Shown: positions 7,439 to 15,641, counted from the first letter of the stretch. The stretch: DNA of 42,134 bases from Actinomycetales bacterium (GCA_018970025.1 JAGWXF010000024.1:1-42134), one strand, 5' to 3'. Notes: generated by a model not told the origin, from the sequence alone. Translations and numbers: made by a program.

Positions 7439-8159
7439 CCAGCGATACCTGCAGGTGGTGTCCGACCTGTTGGCCCAGCTCGCCGGCTCGGCTGATCCTG
7501 TGCGCGAGGCGGTCGCCTCGTGCATCGCGGACTGCTTCGAGTCCGGCGGGCTGCTGCACGTCTTCGGGACGGGCCACTCCCACCTGCTCGCGCTGGAGCT
7601 GTTCTACCGCGCGGGTGGATTCCCGCAGGTCAACCCGATCCTGCTCGAGGAGCTCATGCTGCATCGGTCTGCGTCAGGCAGCACCGAGCGCGAGCGCGAC
7701 TCCGCCATGCTCGACGCCATCCGAGCGCAAGTCACCTTCGGGGAGCATGACTGCCTGCTGGTCATCTCGAACTCGGGAGGCAATGACGTCTGTGTCGGCC
7801 TTGCCCGCGATGCGCGCGCCGCAGGCCTGCCGGTCATCGCGCTGACCAGCCTGCAGACCGCGCAGTCATCCAATGCCCGCGCCAGCGGCCTCAAGCTCCA
7901 CGAGGTGGCCGACTTCATCCTCGACAATCTCGGCGTCGAGGGCGATGCGGCGATCGAGCTGCCGGACGGCAGCAGGGTCGGGCCGACGTCCACGGCGATG
8001 GGCGCGATCATCCTCAATGCCGTGATGGTGCGAGTCGCCGAGCTGCTCCTCGAGCGGGGGGTAGCGCCAGAGATCTTCTCCAGCAGCAATATGCGCGATG
8101 GGGATATCCGCAACGGCGAGCTCGTGCGCAAGTACGCGCCGCGGGTCGGGGCACTGTGA
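7428..8159 (+). CDS. SIS-domain sugar-phosphate-binding protein (UPF0309-like)
   Basis: A 243-residue protein with one sugar-isomerase (SIS) domain. The phosphosugar-binding signatures are HVFGTGHSHLLALE near residue 44 and LLVISNSGGNDV near residue 109. The end (LNAVMVRVAELLLERGVAPEIFSSSNMRDGD) fits the UPF0309/MurQ-like group. Members act as isomerases, deaminases or etherases on phosphosugars. In this locus, which lacks nagB, it might process GlcN-6-P or MurNAc-6-P; this is inference. It overlaps the GntR gene by 11 bases and the GH84 gene by 4, so the three are one translationally coupled unit. Confidence 0.85.
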   Translation: MRADQRYLQVVSDLLAQLAGSADPVREAVASCIADCFESGGLLHVFGTGHSHLLALELFYRAGGFPQVNPILLEELMLHRSASGSTERERDSAMLDAIRAQVTFGEHDCLLVISNSGGNDVCVGLARDARAAGLPVIALTSLQTAQSSNARASGLKLHEVADFILDNLGVEGDAAIELPDGSRVGPTSTAMGAIILNAVMVRVAELLLERGVAPEIFSSSNMRDGDIRNGELVRKYAPRVGAL

Positions 8160-9490
8160 TGCGCTCGCCGTTCGCGATCCGCGGGATCATCGAGGGGTTC
8201 TACGGCCGGCCCTGGACCCATGAGCAGCGGCGCCGGGCCATTGGGATCCTCGGTACGTGCGGGATGAACACGTACCTGCTGTCGACGAAGGACGAGCCCT
8301 GGCAGCGCTTCGACTGGCGATCCGCGCTGTCGGACGAGGTCATCGCCGCCATCGGCGACCTGGTCGAGGCCGGGCGGGATGCATCCGTCGAGGTCGGCGT
8401 CTCGACCTCACCCGGCCTGACGGTCGCGTACTCATCGCCGGCGACGATCGACGCGATCATCGGCCGCTATCGGCAGCTGGCAGCCGTCGGCGTCAGCCTG
8501 CTCGGGCTCTTTCTGGATGACATCCCCGGCACCCTGCAGCATGCGTCCGATCGAGACCGCTACGCGGATCTCTGCCATGCCCACATCGACCTGATCACCC
8601 GGGTGCACGAACGGCTCATGGAGGAGCTGCCCGGCTCTCGGCTGCTGGTCTGCCCCTATGCCTACTGGGGGTTCGGCACGGAGGACTACATCACCCGGCT
8701 CGGCCAGGGGCTGCCGCGCACGATCTCGATCATGTGGACGGGCCGGCAGATCTGCTCGGCCTATCTGCACTCCAGCGATGCGCGCGTGCTCGCCGAAAGT
8801 ATCGGCCGCAAGCCGCTGTACTGGGACAACTACCCGGTGAACGACGTGGCGATGACCGGCGAGCTGCATATCGGCCCCTTCCAAGGCCGGGATGCCGACC
8901 TCGGCCAGTGGTGCGAGGGGCTGCTGGCCAATCCGATGTCGGCATTCGAGTCGAGCCTGCTGCCGCTGCGAACGGTCTTCGACTACCTGCGCGACCCGAC
9001 GGCGTACGACCCGCAGGCCTCCTGGGATGCCGCGCTGACCTGGCTGCTGCCGGATCCGATGGAGCGCGCGGCCTTCCGGCTCTTCGCTCGCTGCAGCCTG
9101 GACTCCTGCCTCAGTCAGTCGGCCGCGCCGGACCTCGAGAGCGTGCTTGCCCAGGCCATGTTCGACTGGCGCATGGGTGACGCTGATGAGGCGGCGGCCG
9201 ACCTGCTTGACCTGGTCGAGGCGATTGCCGATGCGGTGGAGGTGCTGCGCCGCCCCGACTTCAGCAACCAGGCCCTGCAGCGCGAGATAGCACCCTGGGT
9301 GGCGTCCTTCTCGCTCGTCGGGCGATGCCTGAGCGCGCTGGCCGGTCACATCAGTGCACCGGATGACCCGGTGGCCCAGACCCTGCTGCGGGTTCGGGCC
9401 GCGGACCTCGCGGACGATCGCATGCGCTTTGCCGGCGACGCCGTCCAGATGACGATGGACGAGATCATCGCCCTGCTGGAGACCACATGA
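8156..9490 (+). CDS. GH84 beta-N-acetylglucosaminidase (O-GlcNAcase-type)
   Basis: A 444-residue family 84 glycoside hydrolase. It opens with RGIIEGFYGRPWT, the GH84 signature, and has the catalytic aspartate pair in LFLDDIPGTL (Asp121/Asp122 counted from GTG 8156). Further active-site segments are IMWTGRQICS and LYWDNYPVND. The TIM barrel covers about residues 5-290 and is followed by a helical C-terminal region. GH84 uses substrate-assisted catalysis to remove terminal beta-GlcNAc. No signal peptide is present, so it should act in the cytoplasm on imported conjugates. The start is GTG 8156 or ATG 8159, both overlapping the SIS stop codon. The importer genes follow downstream. Confidence 0.95.
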   Translation: MMRSPFAIRGIIEGFYGRPWTHEQRRRAIGILGTCGMNTYLLSTKDEPWQRFDWRSALSDEVIAAIGDLVEAGRDASVEVGVSTSPGLTVAYSSPATIDAIIGRYRQLAAVGVSLLGLFLDDIPGTLQHASDRDRYADLCHAHIDLITRVHERLMEELPGSRLLVCPYAYWGFGTEDYITRLGQGLPRTISIMWTGRQICSAYLHSSDARVLAESIGRKPLYWDNYPVNDVAMTGELHIGPFQGRDADLGQWCEGLLANPMSAFESSLLPLRTVFDYLRDPTAYDPQASWDAALTWLLPDPMERAAFRLFARCSLDSCLSQSAAPDLESVLAQAMFDWRMGDADEAAADLLDLVEAIADAVEVLRRPDFSNQALQREIAPWVASFSLVGRCLSALAGHISAPDDPVAQTLLRVRAADLADDRMRFAGDAVQMTMDEIIALLETT

Positions 9491-9499
9491 TGCACGACC

Positions 9500-9520
9500 C
9501 CATGGTCGATCACGCCATGG
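9500..9520. promoter_or_regulatory. Paired CCATGG palindromes upstream of the binding-protein gene
   Basis: Two CCATGG hexamers (9500-9505 and 9515-9520) stand 15 bp centre to centre in the 58-bp gap between the GH84 and binding-protein genes. They could form an operator or a weak mRNA hairpin that separates expression of the abundant binding protein. No independent support is seen. Confidence 0.25.
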
Positions 9521-9548
9521 TTGTTCACGACAGCGGAGAGGGAAGCAG

Positions 9549-10823
9549 ATGAGGATGGCACGCACAAGCCGGCTGCTGGCAGCAGCAGCGGCACTGGCGC
9601 TCGTGGGCGGGCTTGCGGCCTGCGGAGGGTCGAGCTCCGCGGATGACAAGGTGCTGCGAGTCGCATTCGGCAGCAATGGCACCGATGGCCAGGCCATCTG
9701 GGACGAGACCGCCAAGCAGTTCGAGGCCGCGAACCCTGGCTGGGATGTGCAGTTCGCGGTGCAAACCGATGACCTGTACGAGACCGTCGGGCTGACCAAC
9801 CTGCTGACGAGCAGCGAGGCACCGGACGTCTACTTCGAGTGGGCCGGGGCTCGCCTGGCGAACAAGGTCGCCGACGGCTATGCCGCCCCGCTGAACGCCC
9901 TGATCGAGAAGTACGGGGTGGCGGATGAGTTCCCCGAGGGCGCCTTCGCCACGACGACGATCGACGGCGAGGTCTACATGCTCCCCTTCACCTCGGACGT
10001 CACCAACGTCATCTGGTACAACAAGGACATCTTCGCCAAGGCTGGGCTCACCCCGCCGAAGACCTGGGCGGAGATGGTCACTGCGTCCAAGGCCCTGCTC
10101 GATCAGGGGATCACCCCGTTCGCGATCGGCAACAAGGACCTGTGGGTCGGCGGCAACTGGATGGCCCATGTGATCTCCCGCGTGGCCGGAGAGCCGGCGT
10201 ACGACGATGCCATGAGCCAGCGGGCCCCGCTGAACTCGCCCGAGATGGTCAAGGGCATGGAGGCCGTGGCTGAGCTCGCCAACGCCGGCTTCATCAATGA
10301 CAGCGCCAACACCCTTGCCGATAACGAGGCCTACTCGCTGTTCTTCCAGGGCGGCTCGGCCATGCTCCCGATCGGCTCCTGGCTGGTGGGCATCCAGGCC
10401 GACGAGGCCCCGGACTTCCAGATGGACTGGTTCAATCTCCCGGCCATCGACGGCGGCGCCGGCCAGCAGGACAGCATCATGGGCGTGACGACCGGCTACA
10501 TCATCAACGCCAAGAGCAACAAGCAGGACATGGCGATGCAGTTCCTGCAGATGTTCTACTCGCCCCAGATGGTGCAGCAGTGGATCGATGCGGGCTTCAC
10601 CCCGGTGGCGAAGTCCGGTGCGAGCGCTGCCGCGCTGACGCCGCTGGCGCAGTCGATGGTCGACCTGCTCAACTCCGGTGCGACCGTGGTCGCCCCGCCC
10701 GACACGGGCTATGACCTGAAGGTCGCGGACGCCCTGAATAATGCGATCGCGCAGGTGATCGACGGTGCCGCGAAGCCGCAGGAGGCCCTCGACCAGGCGC
10801 AGGCCAAGCTCGAGGCGCAGTAG
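9549..10823 (+). CDS. Sugar ABC transporter substrate-binding lipoprotein
   Basis: A 424-residue family 1 extracellular solute-binding protein. The signal peptide carries a lipobox (GGLAAC) with the lipidated cysteine at residue 25, so the mature protein sits on the outer face of the membrane. The body matches carbohydrate-binding proteins (FEAANPGWDVQF, PYDDAMS-like hinge region, and SIMGVTTGYIINAKSNKQDMAMQFLQMFYSPQ near residue 315). A GAGAGGGA ribosome site precedes the ATG. Its place after GH84 and before two permease genes predicts capture of GlcNAc-containing oligosaccharides or glycopeptides. The exact ligand is unknown. Confidence 0.92.
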   Translation: MRMARTSRLLAAAAALALVGGLAACGGSSSADDKVLRVAFGSNGTDGQAIWDETAKQFEAANPGWDVQFAVQTDDLYETVGLTNLLTSSEAPDVYFEWAGARLANKVADGYAAPLNALIEKYGVADEFPEGAFATTTIDGEVYMLPFTSDVTNVIWYNKDIFAKAGLTPPKTWAEMVTASKALLDQGITPFAIGNKDLWVGGNWMAHVISRVAGEPAYDDAMSQRAPLNSPEMVKGMEAVAELANAGFINDSANTLADNEAYSLFFQGGSAMLPIGSWLVGIQADEAPDFQMDWFNLPAIDGGAGQQDSIMGVTTGYIINAKSNKQDMAMQFLQMFYSPQMVQQWIDAGFTPVAKSGASAAALTPLAQSMVDLLNSGATVVAPPDTGYDLKVADALNNAIAQVIDGAAKPQEALDQAQAKLEAQ

Positions 10824-10852
10824 CCGATGGAGCAGGACGAGGAGGGTCGGCC

Positions 10853-11734
10853 GTGAAGCCAACATCGCGCCTGGGCCTCCTCGTCCTGCTCGCACCGGCG
10901 ATCGCGCTGTATGCCTTCGCCGTCCTGATCCCGCTGCTGGGGACCTTCGCCTTCAGCTTCACCCGCTGGAATGGCCTGGGCAGCCCGCAGTGGGCCGGCC
11001 TGGCGAACTACCTGCGTGCCGTCCGCGATGACATCTTCCTGTCGACGTTCTGGCATGTGGGGGTCTATGTCGCCCTCACCCTGGTGCTGGAGGTGCTGGT
11101 CGGCCTGTGCCTTGCCGGGTGGATCAGCGCCCGCCGCCGGGGCGGCTCCTTCTATCGGGTGGCCCTGTTCATCCCGGTCATGCTGCCGGCGGTCGTGGTC
11201 GCGGTGCTGTGGCGTGCGGTCTACAACGCCGACTTCGGGCTCGTCAACTCCACCCTGGCGGCGGTCGGCCTGGAATCCTGGCAGCAGGTGTGGCTGGGCC
11301 AGGCGTCGACGGCGCTGATCGCGATCAGCATCGTCTCAGGCTGGGTGTTCGCCGGGTTCTTCATGGCGATCTTCCTGGCCGCCTTCGGCCGCCTGCCCTC
11401 CGACGTCCTGGAGTCGGCACGACTTGATGGGGCCGGTGAGCTCCGCCTGTTCTGGCAGGTCAAGGTGCCGATGATCCGCGAGGTGATGACCATCGCGATC
11501 CTGCTGTGCGTCACCGGCGGGATCCAGGGCTTCGACCTGTTCTACGTGATGACCAATGGCGGGCCGTACCACTCGACCGAGGTCCCGACGACGTACCTGG
11601 TCAAGACGGTCTTCCGGGATCAGGAGGTCGGCTACGGCTCGGCCATGGCGGTCATCGTCACCGTGGTCGGCCTGCTCATCGCCCTGGGGCTGGTTCGGCT
11701 GCGGCGGCGCGAGGGCGCGACGGTGGAGTACTGA
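10853..11734 (+). CDS. Sugar ABC transporter permease (MalF-like)
   Basis: A 293-residue inner-membrane permease with six predicted membrane spans. The first is LLVLLAPAIALYAFAVLIPLLGTFAFSF. The EAA loop that docks the ATPase is ESARLDGAGELRLFWQVKVPMI near residue 187. The motif GIQGFDLFYVMTNGGPYHSTE is typical of MalF/UgpA-type permeases. Start is GTG 10853 after a GAGGAGGG element. It overlaps the second permease by one base (TGATG). No ATP-binding subunit is encoded in the locus, so a shared ATPase of the MsiK type is expected elsewhere in the genome. Confidence 0.93.
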   Translation: MKPTSRLGLLVLLAPAIALYAFAVLIPLLGTFAFSFTRWNGLGSPQWAGLANYLRAVRDDIFLSTFWHVGVYVALTLVLEVLVGLCLAGWISARRRGGSFYRVALFIPVMLPAVVVAVLWRAVYNADFGLVNSTLAAVGLESWQQVWLGQASTALIAISIVSGWVFAGFFMAIFLAAFGRLPSDVLESARLDGAGELRLFWQVKVPMIREVMTIAILLCVTGGIQGFDLFYVMTNGGPYHSTEVPTTYLVKTVFRDQEVGYGSAMAVIVTVVGLLIALGLVRLRRREGATVEY

Positions 11735-12558
11735 TGGCCGCACTTCGCTCCAGGCTGGCCTTTCACGGCGTCATCGGCATCTACGCACTGCTGTGCCTGA
11801 TCCCGCTCATCTGGATGGTGCTCAGCGTTTTCAAGCCGACCGGTGAGATCCTGCAGCATCCGCTGGCCCTGCCCACCGCATTCGACCTCGGGGTCTTCGG
11901 CGATGCCTGGCAGGCCGGGAGCCTGGGCCGCTATGTCATCAACAGCATCATCGTGACCTTCGCGTCGACCATGTTCATCCTCGTCGCCGGGTCGATGGCC
12001 GCCTTCGCGCTCAGCCGGCTGCGCTTCGCCGGCGACCGGATCATGCTCGCCTTCCTGGCCGCCGGCCTGCTGCTGCCGATCCAGGCCTACTTCATCGCCC
12101 AGAACCAGCTCTTCGAGGCCGTGGGCATCAAGGACACCCGTTGGGCCCTGATCGTCCCCTATGCCGCCATGGGCCTGCCGATCGCGACCTTCCTGATGAA
12201 GTCCTACATGGACTCACTGCCCCGTGAGCTCTTCGAGGCGGCGCGCATCGACGGTGCGTCCGACCTGCGCATCTACCGAAGCCTCATCGTGCCGATCATC
12301 CGGCCGGCGATGGTGACCGTGGCGATCTTCAGCGCGCTGTCAGCCTGGAATGAGTTCCTGCTGGCCCTGCTGTACGTGCAGAACGACAGCCTGAAGACGA
12401 TCCCGACCGGGCTGCTCGCATTCTCCGACCGCTACTCCACCGACTACCAGCTGCTCTTCGCGGCGCTGACCATCATCACCATCCCGATGATCGCGATCTA
12501 CGTCGCCTTCAACCGGCAGATCGTCAAGGGCCTCACCGACGGCTCAGTGAAGGGTTGA
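11734..12558 (+). CDS. Sugar ABC transporter permease (MalG-like)
   Basis: A 274-residue permease, the second half of the membrane channel. It has six predicted spans, beginning GVIGIYALLCLIPLIWMVLSVF, and the EAA loop EAARIDGASDLRIYRSLIVPII near residue 170. The segment FSALSAWNEFLLALLYVQNDSLKTIPTGL is characteristic of the MalG/UgpE group. The ATG overlaps the stop of the preceding permease, so the two should be made in equal amounts. It is the last gene of the amino-sugar locus; the next gene (hipA) is convergent 26 bp away. The frame is open upstream, but the overlap and the family start fix 11734. Confidence 0.93.
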   Translation: MAALRSRLAFHGVIGIYALLCLIPLIWMVLSVFKPTGEILQHPLALPTAFDLGVFGDAWQAGSLGRYVINSIIVTFASTMFILVAGSMAAFALSRLRFAGDRIMLAFLAAGLLLPIQAYFIAQNQLFEAVGIKDTRWALIVPYAAMGLPIATFLMKSYMDSLPRELFEAARIDGASDLRIYRSLIVPIIRPAMVTVAIFSALSAWNEFLLALLYVQNDSLKTIPTGLLAFSDRYSTDYQLLFAALTIITIPMIAIYVAFNRQIVKGLTDGSVKG

Positions 12559-12584
12559 GCACGAAGGGCTGAGCACGGGAGGCT

Positions 12585-13832
12585 TCAGGCAATCGCATCG
12601 AGGGCAGCGAAGGCCGGGGACATGTGGGAGATCTCGGCCGACCCGAGGCCATTCGCCCGTGCAACGGACTGCCACGTGGCCACGGCGCGGGCGACGTCGG
12701 TGATGATCGACCGTGCCTGCTCGGCGCCCAGGCGGAAGTACGGCGCGACATCGAAGGCCAGCGCAAGGCTTGCCGCCGTGTCATCCATTCCGATCGCAGT
12801 GCTCAGGTGACGAGCGGTGGGATCAGGATTCGGATTGAGGTCGAAGGCAGGAGCCAGCCGCCACGTGCCGTGACGCTGGTGCAGGAACCCGTGGTTGCGC
12901 AGGTGGTCGTCGGTATTCGAGATGAGGACGGAGAACACGATTCGCCGCCACAACTGCTCGAGCTCTGCGCCTGGGATGTCCGAGCGCTCTTCGATCACCT
13001 GAGCGATCTCAAGGTAGCTTCGCGTCTGGCCGTCCGCTGCCTCGAGCATTGTCATCGCGCTCGCGTAGCCGATCCGCGTGCCATCGTTGCGCCTGTCGAA
13101 TCTTGTGCTGATGAGGACGCTCCTGCCGTCGACCGCTGCCAGCGTGGTGTCGGGCACATGGATTCCTGCCCGGGCTGCGAGATCGATGGCGACCTTCTCC
13201 CACGCCATGACGTTCCACGCGTCCTGCCGGCTGCTGGGGAACTTGGCAATGCCAAGCGCTCCTCCGTCCGCACGCACATGCGCCTTCGGGCGGGCGCCTC
13301 CGAGGGAACTGCCCGCATGGACGAGCCGTGCAAGATCAACGAGATCGGCTGTATCCGACTCGCCCCTGGCAGCCAGGTGCAGCAGCGATGGCAGGTCTTC
13401 AAGGCGCGGCACGCGAGTCTCCTCCTCGGCGAGGAAGGGCCCGGACCCCGCACCGGAGCCCCACCTGAAACGCAGGGCCCCCTGTCGAAGATCATCGCGA
13501 ACGCCCAGCAGGTAGTCGACCTCGCCCAGCGTTCGCGGGGTCCGGCCCTCGGCACGGGCCAGTCGGTCCTCCTGACGCCGGAGCAGGGTTCGTCCCCATC
13601 GGTCGGGCGAGCAGTCGGTGAACGCTCCAAAGCAGGCGGACGCAAGGCGGGTGTGCTGCGAGCGTGCCTCGAGGGCAAGCTCGGGATCGAGTGCGTACCC
13701 GTCGGCGAGGCCGAGGTAGGACGGCGAGTAGGCGAAGGTCGCGGACTCCGTTCTCCCCCGGCGGTGGGCGAACAGGGACCCGGCGTGCACCGTGGTGCCC
13801 TCGATCTCGACGTGCACGGACACGGTCGTCAC
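12585..13832 (-). CDS. hipA: HipA-family Ser/Thr kinase (toxin of a HipBA module)
   Basis: A 415-residue HipA-type kinase. E. coli HipA phosphorylates glutamyl-tRNA synthetase and induces persistence. The kinase landmarks are present: the glycine-rich loop SSLGGARPKA (175-184), an ATP-binding lysine in IAKF (Lys197), the catalytic loop TDDHLRN (Asp308, Asn313, aligning with E. coli Asp309/Asn314) and the DFG-equivalent PAFDLNP (Asp331). The enzyme therefore looks active. The start overlaps hipB by four bases (ATGA), the standard antitoxin-first order. Its own target cannot be predicted. Confidence 0.93.
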   Translation of the reverse strand: MTTVSVHVEIEGTTVHAGSLFAHRRGRTESATFAYSPSYLGLADGYALDPELALEARSQHTRLASACFGAFTDCSPDRWGRTLLRRQEDRLARAEGRTPRTLGEVDYLLGVRDDLRQGALRFRWGSGAGSGPFLAEEETRVPRLEDLPSLLHLAARGESDTADLVDLARLVHAGSSLGGARPKAHVRADGGALGIAKFPSSRQDAWNVMAWEKVAIDLAARAGIHVPDTTLAAVDGRSVLISTRFDRRNDGTRIGYASAMTMLEAADGQTRSYLEIAQVIEERSDIPGAELEQLWRRIVFSVLISNTDDHLRNHGFLHQRHGTWRLAPAFDLNPNPDPTARHLSTAIGMDDTAASLALAFDVAPYFRLGAEQARSIITDVARAVATWQSVARANGLGSAEISHMSPAFAALDAIA

Positions 13833-14137
13833 CGGGTCTGCCTCGGGGGTCGCACCCGCTGGGGCAGCCGCTCATCAGCTCGCATGCGTCCGATATCCGT
13901 TGCGTACGGATCCAGGCTTGCGGCGATCTGATCCAGGACGCCGAGGGCGCGGGCAATGCGCAGCACGTTCTCCAGGCTGGCCCCCTTGCCATGCTCGAGG
14001 CGGCTGACCGTGCTGCTGGCGAGCCCGGCCCGGTCGGCTACCTGCGCGATGGTGAGCCGGCGGAGCTTGCGCCAGGTGGCCAGATCGGCTCCAAGTTGGA
14101 CTTGTGCACGGGCCACGGGGATCGGTATCAGTCCCAT
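13829..14137 (-). CDS. hipB: HipB-like XRE-family antitoxin/repressor
   Basis: A 102-residue helix-turn-helix protein: GADLATWRKLRRLTIAQVADRAGLASSTVSRLEHGKGASLENVLRIARALG is a complete XRE fold. It is the expected DNA-binding antitoxin of the downstream HipA kinase and should repress the operon. ATG 14137 was chosen because it directly precedes the HTH and has AGAGG nine bases upstream; an earlier in-frame ATG at 14221 would add 28 unconserved residues. A palindrome at 14153-14167 next to the start is the likely binding site. Confidence 0.9.
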   Translation of the reverse strand: MGLIPIPVARAQVQLGADLATWRKLRRLTIAQVADRAGLASSTVSRLEHGKGASLENVLRIARALGVLDQIAASLDPYATDIGRMRADERLPQRVRPPRQTR

Positions 14138-14152
14138 GTCGACTGCCTCTGG

Positions 14153-14172
14153 TTGACGATCCGTCAATGGTA
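14153..14172 (-). promoter_or_regulatory. hipBA promoter -10 and candidate HipB operator
   Basis: TTGACG-ATC-CGTCAA (14153-14167) is an inverted repeat with perfect 6-bp arms, 16 bp before the hipB ATG. On the minus strand the -10-like TACCAT (14172-14167) directly abuts it, so the palindrome covers the predicted transcription start. It differs from the E. coli HipB operator (TATCC-N8-GGATA). Confidence 0.5.
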
Positions 14173-14298
14173 GCGGCGACAAACAGGCTTTCATGTCCGA
14201 TAAGACGTGAAATATGAGCAACTAGGCGAGTCCTGCCGTGATGACTAGGGTAGGCGTACGAGCGATCGCCGATGGAGTGATCGCTGAGCAGGGGAGCG

Positions 14299-14505
14299 AT
14301 GATGAGCAAGACGGTGACACTCGTGCTTGGTTGCCTGCTGGTGATCATCGGGGTGGTGTGGTTCTTCCAGGGCATCGGCTCCCTGGCAGGTAGCCCGATG
14401 ACGGGCGTGAGCTTCTGGGCGTTCGCCGGGGTGGTCGTCCTGCTCGTCGGTGCCTACCTCGTGCTGCGCGGCCTTCGGGGTCGGCGCGGCTCGAGCTCCG
14501 GCTGA
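14299..14505 (+). CDS. Small two-span membrane protein
   Basis: A 68-residue protein with two hydrophobic segments, TVTLVLGCLLVIIGVVWFFQGI and VSFWAFAGVVVLLVGAYLVLRGL, a short polar loop (GSLAGSPMTG) and a basic tail RGLRGRRGSSSG that should face the cytoplasm. GGGGAG lies just upstream of tandem ATGs (14299 and 14302), favouring the second. Similar small proteins are common in Actinobacteria, but no function is known to me. It is divergent from hipBA and convergent with the methyltransferase gene. Confidence 0.8.
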   Translation: MMSKTVTLVLGCLLVIIGVVWFFQGIGSLAGSPMTGVSFWAFAGVVVLLVGAYLVLRGLRGRRGSSSG

Positions 14506-14513
14506 GACAGCGC

Positions 14514-15335
14514 TCAGCACCGGCCCTGAGCGGCCTCCATCCGCAGCAGCTGCTCCTTCACTTCCAGGCCCCATCGATAGCCGGCAAGGCCGGCGTCGGA
14601 GCGGATGACCCGATGGCAGGGAACGGCGAGGGCAACCGGATTCCGGGCGCAGGCCCGGGCCACGGCACGCACCGATGACGGCGCGTCGAGCGACTCGGCA
14701 AGTTGCGTATAGGTGCGCGTCTGCCCGCGGGGGATCTCACGCAGGGCGCTCCAGACCCTGGCCTGGAAGGCAGTTCCGCGAACGTCGATCGGCAGCGCGG
14801 CAGCCTGCTCGCCGAGTGCCAGTGCGCGCAGGGCACGCAGCACATCGGCCAGGGCATCCTCGTCCTGCCGCAGGCGGGCTGCGGCGAACTCCTCGGTGAC
14901 CTCGCGCAGCAGGTCGGCCTCGCTGGGGCCGATGCGCACGGCGCAGAGCCCATCGGGCGAGGCCACGGCGATGACCAGGCCGATCGCCGATGGGGTGATT
15001 CCCCACAGGAGGGGCAGGTCTGGCCCGCTCGCTGCGTACTGGGAGGGCGTCATGCCCAGGCGTCGGCCCGCCTCCTGGTAGAACGCCCGGACCGATCCGT
15101 AGCCGGCGTCATGCAGGGCATCGAGGACCGAGGTGCTGCGCTGGAGTGCCATTCGGGCTGCCTCGGTGCGCACGGCCCGGCCGTAGGCGGTCGGGGAGAT
15201 GCCGATGGCAGCGAAGTCCCGCTGCACCTGCCGCGCCGTGCATCCGGCCAGTTTGCCGAGCTCCTCGACTGGCATGGGTCCGTTTGCCCGCTCCATCGCG
15301 CGGCAGCAGAGCAGGACGCGTTCGCGCGAGGTCAC
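14514..15335 (-). CDS. Ada-like protein: AraC helix-turn-helix plus O6-alkylguanine-DNA methyltransferase
   Basis: A two-domain DNA-repair protein. The N-terminal half has an AraC-type HTH (LGKLAGCTARQVQRDFAAIGISPTAYGRAVR, then a second helix pair ending RRLGMTPSQYA). The C-terminal half is a suicide methyltransferase that moves O6-methyl groups from guanine to the cysteine of AVPCHRVIRSDAGLAGYRWG. The zinc/Cys N-terminal domain of classical Ada is absent, so phosphotriester sensing is lost. The frame is open to an ATG at 15416, but the HTH starts just after GTG 15335, taken here; the start is uncertain. Confidence 0.85.
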   Translation of the reverse strand: MTSRERVLLCCRAMERANGPMPVEELGKLAGCTARQVQRDFAAIGISPTAYGRAVRTEAARMALQRSTSVLDALHDAGYGSVRAFYQEAGRRLGMTPSQYAASGPDLPLLWGITPSAIGLVIAVASPDGLCAVRIGPSEADLLREVTEEFAAARLRQDEDALADVLRALRALALGEQAAALPIDVRGTAFQARVWSALREIPRGQTRTYTQLAESLDAPSSVRAVARACARNPVALAVPCHRVIRSDAGLAGYRWGLEVKEQLLRMEAAQGRC

Positions 15336-15432
15336 CGCTGCACGGTAGTGACCAGTCGGGGTGGCGGCACTCCGGTTCGCGACAGCCTCGACGGGGCTGA
15401 AGGCTTGGCCGAGCAAGCAGGTACTCGCCTTG

Positions 15433-15472
15433 ATGCTCGGCGGACGCTCCTTCGGGAGTCAGGAGTGAGCAT
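15433..15472. other. Weak stem-loop in the 225-bp gap
   Basis: ATGCTC (15433-15438) pairs with GAGCAT (15467-15472), enclosing a small CTCC-TTCG-GGAG hairpin. It has no T-run. It is the only structure seen between the methyltransferase and the second DUF4143 gene; the rest of 15417-15641 shows nothing recognisable. Confidence 0.25.
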
Positions 15473-15641
15473 GGCGGGCAGGTAGCCCTCGCATCGATCA
15501 GGTCGGTCATGCTGTTCACCGCCCCGTAACGCCAGCAGCGCGCCGACCATTCGTCGCGCTCCAGACGTCACGTCTGCGATCCTCAGTCGCCCACCCGTGG
15601 GTTGAGGTTCCGTTCCCCAACGTGCTGGATTCGCCACCCGC

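Noticed and set aside
8432..10895. Two minus-strand frames of about 455 codons opposite the GH84 and binding-protein genes
   Set aside because: They mirror strongly supported genes, overlap each other and carry no motifs.
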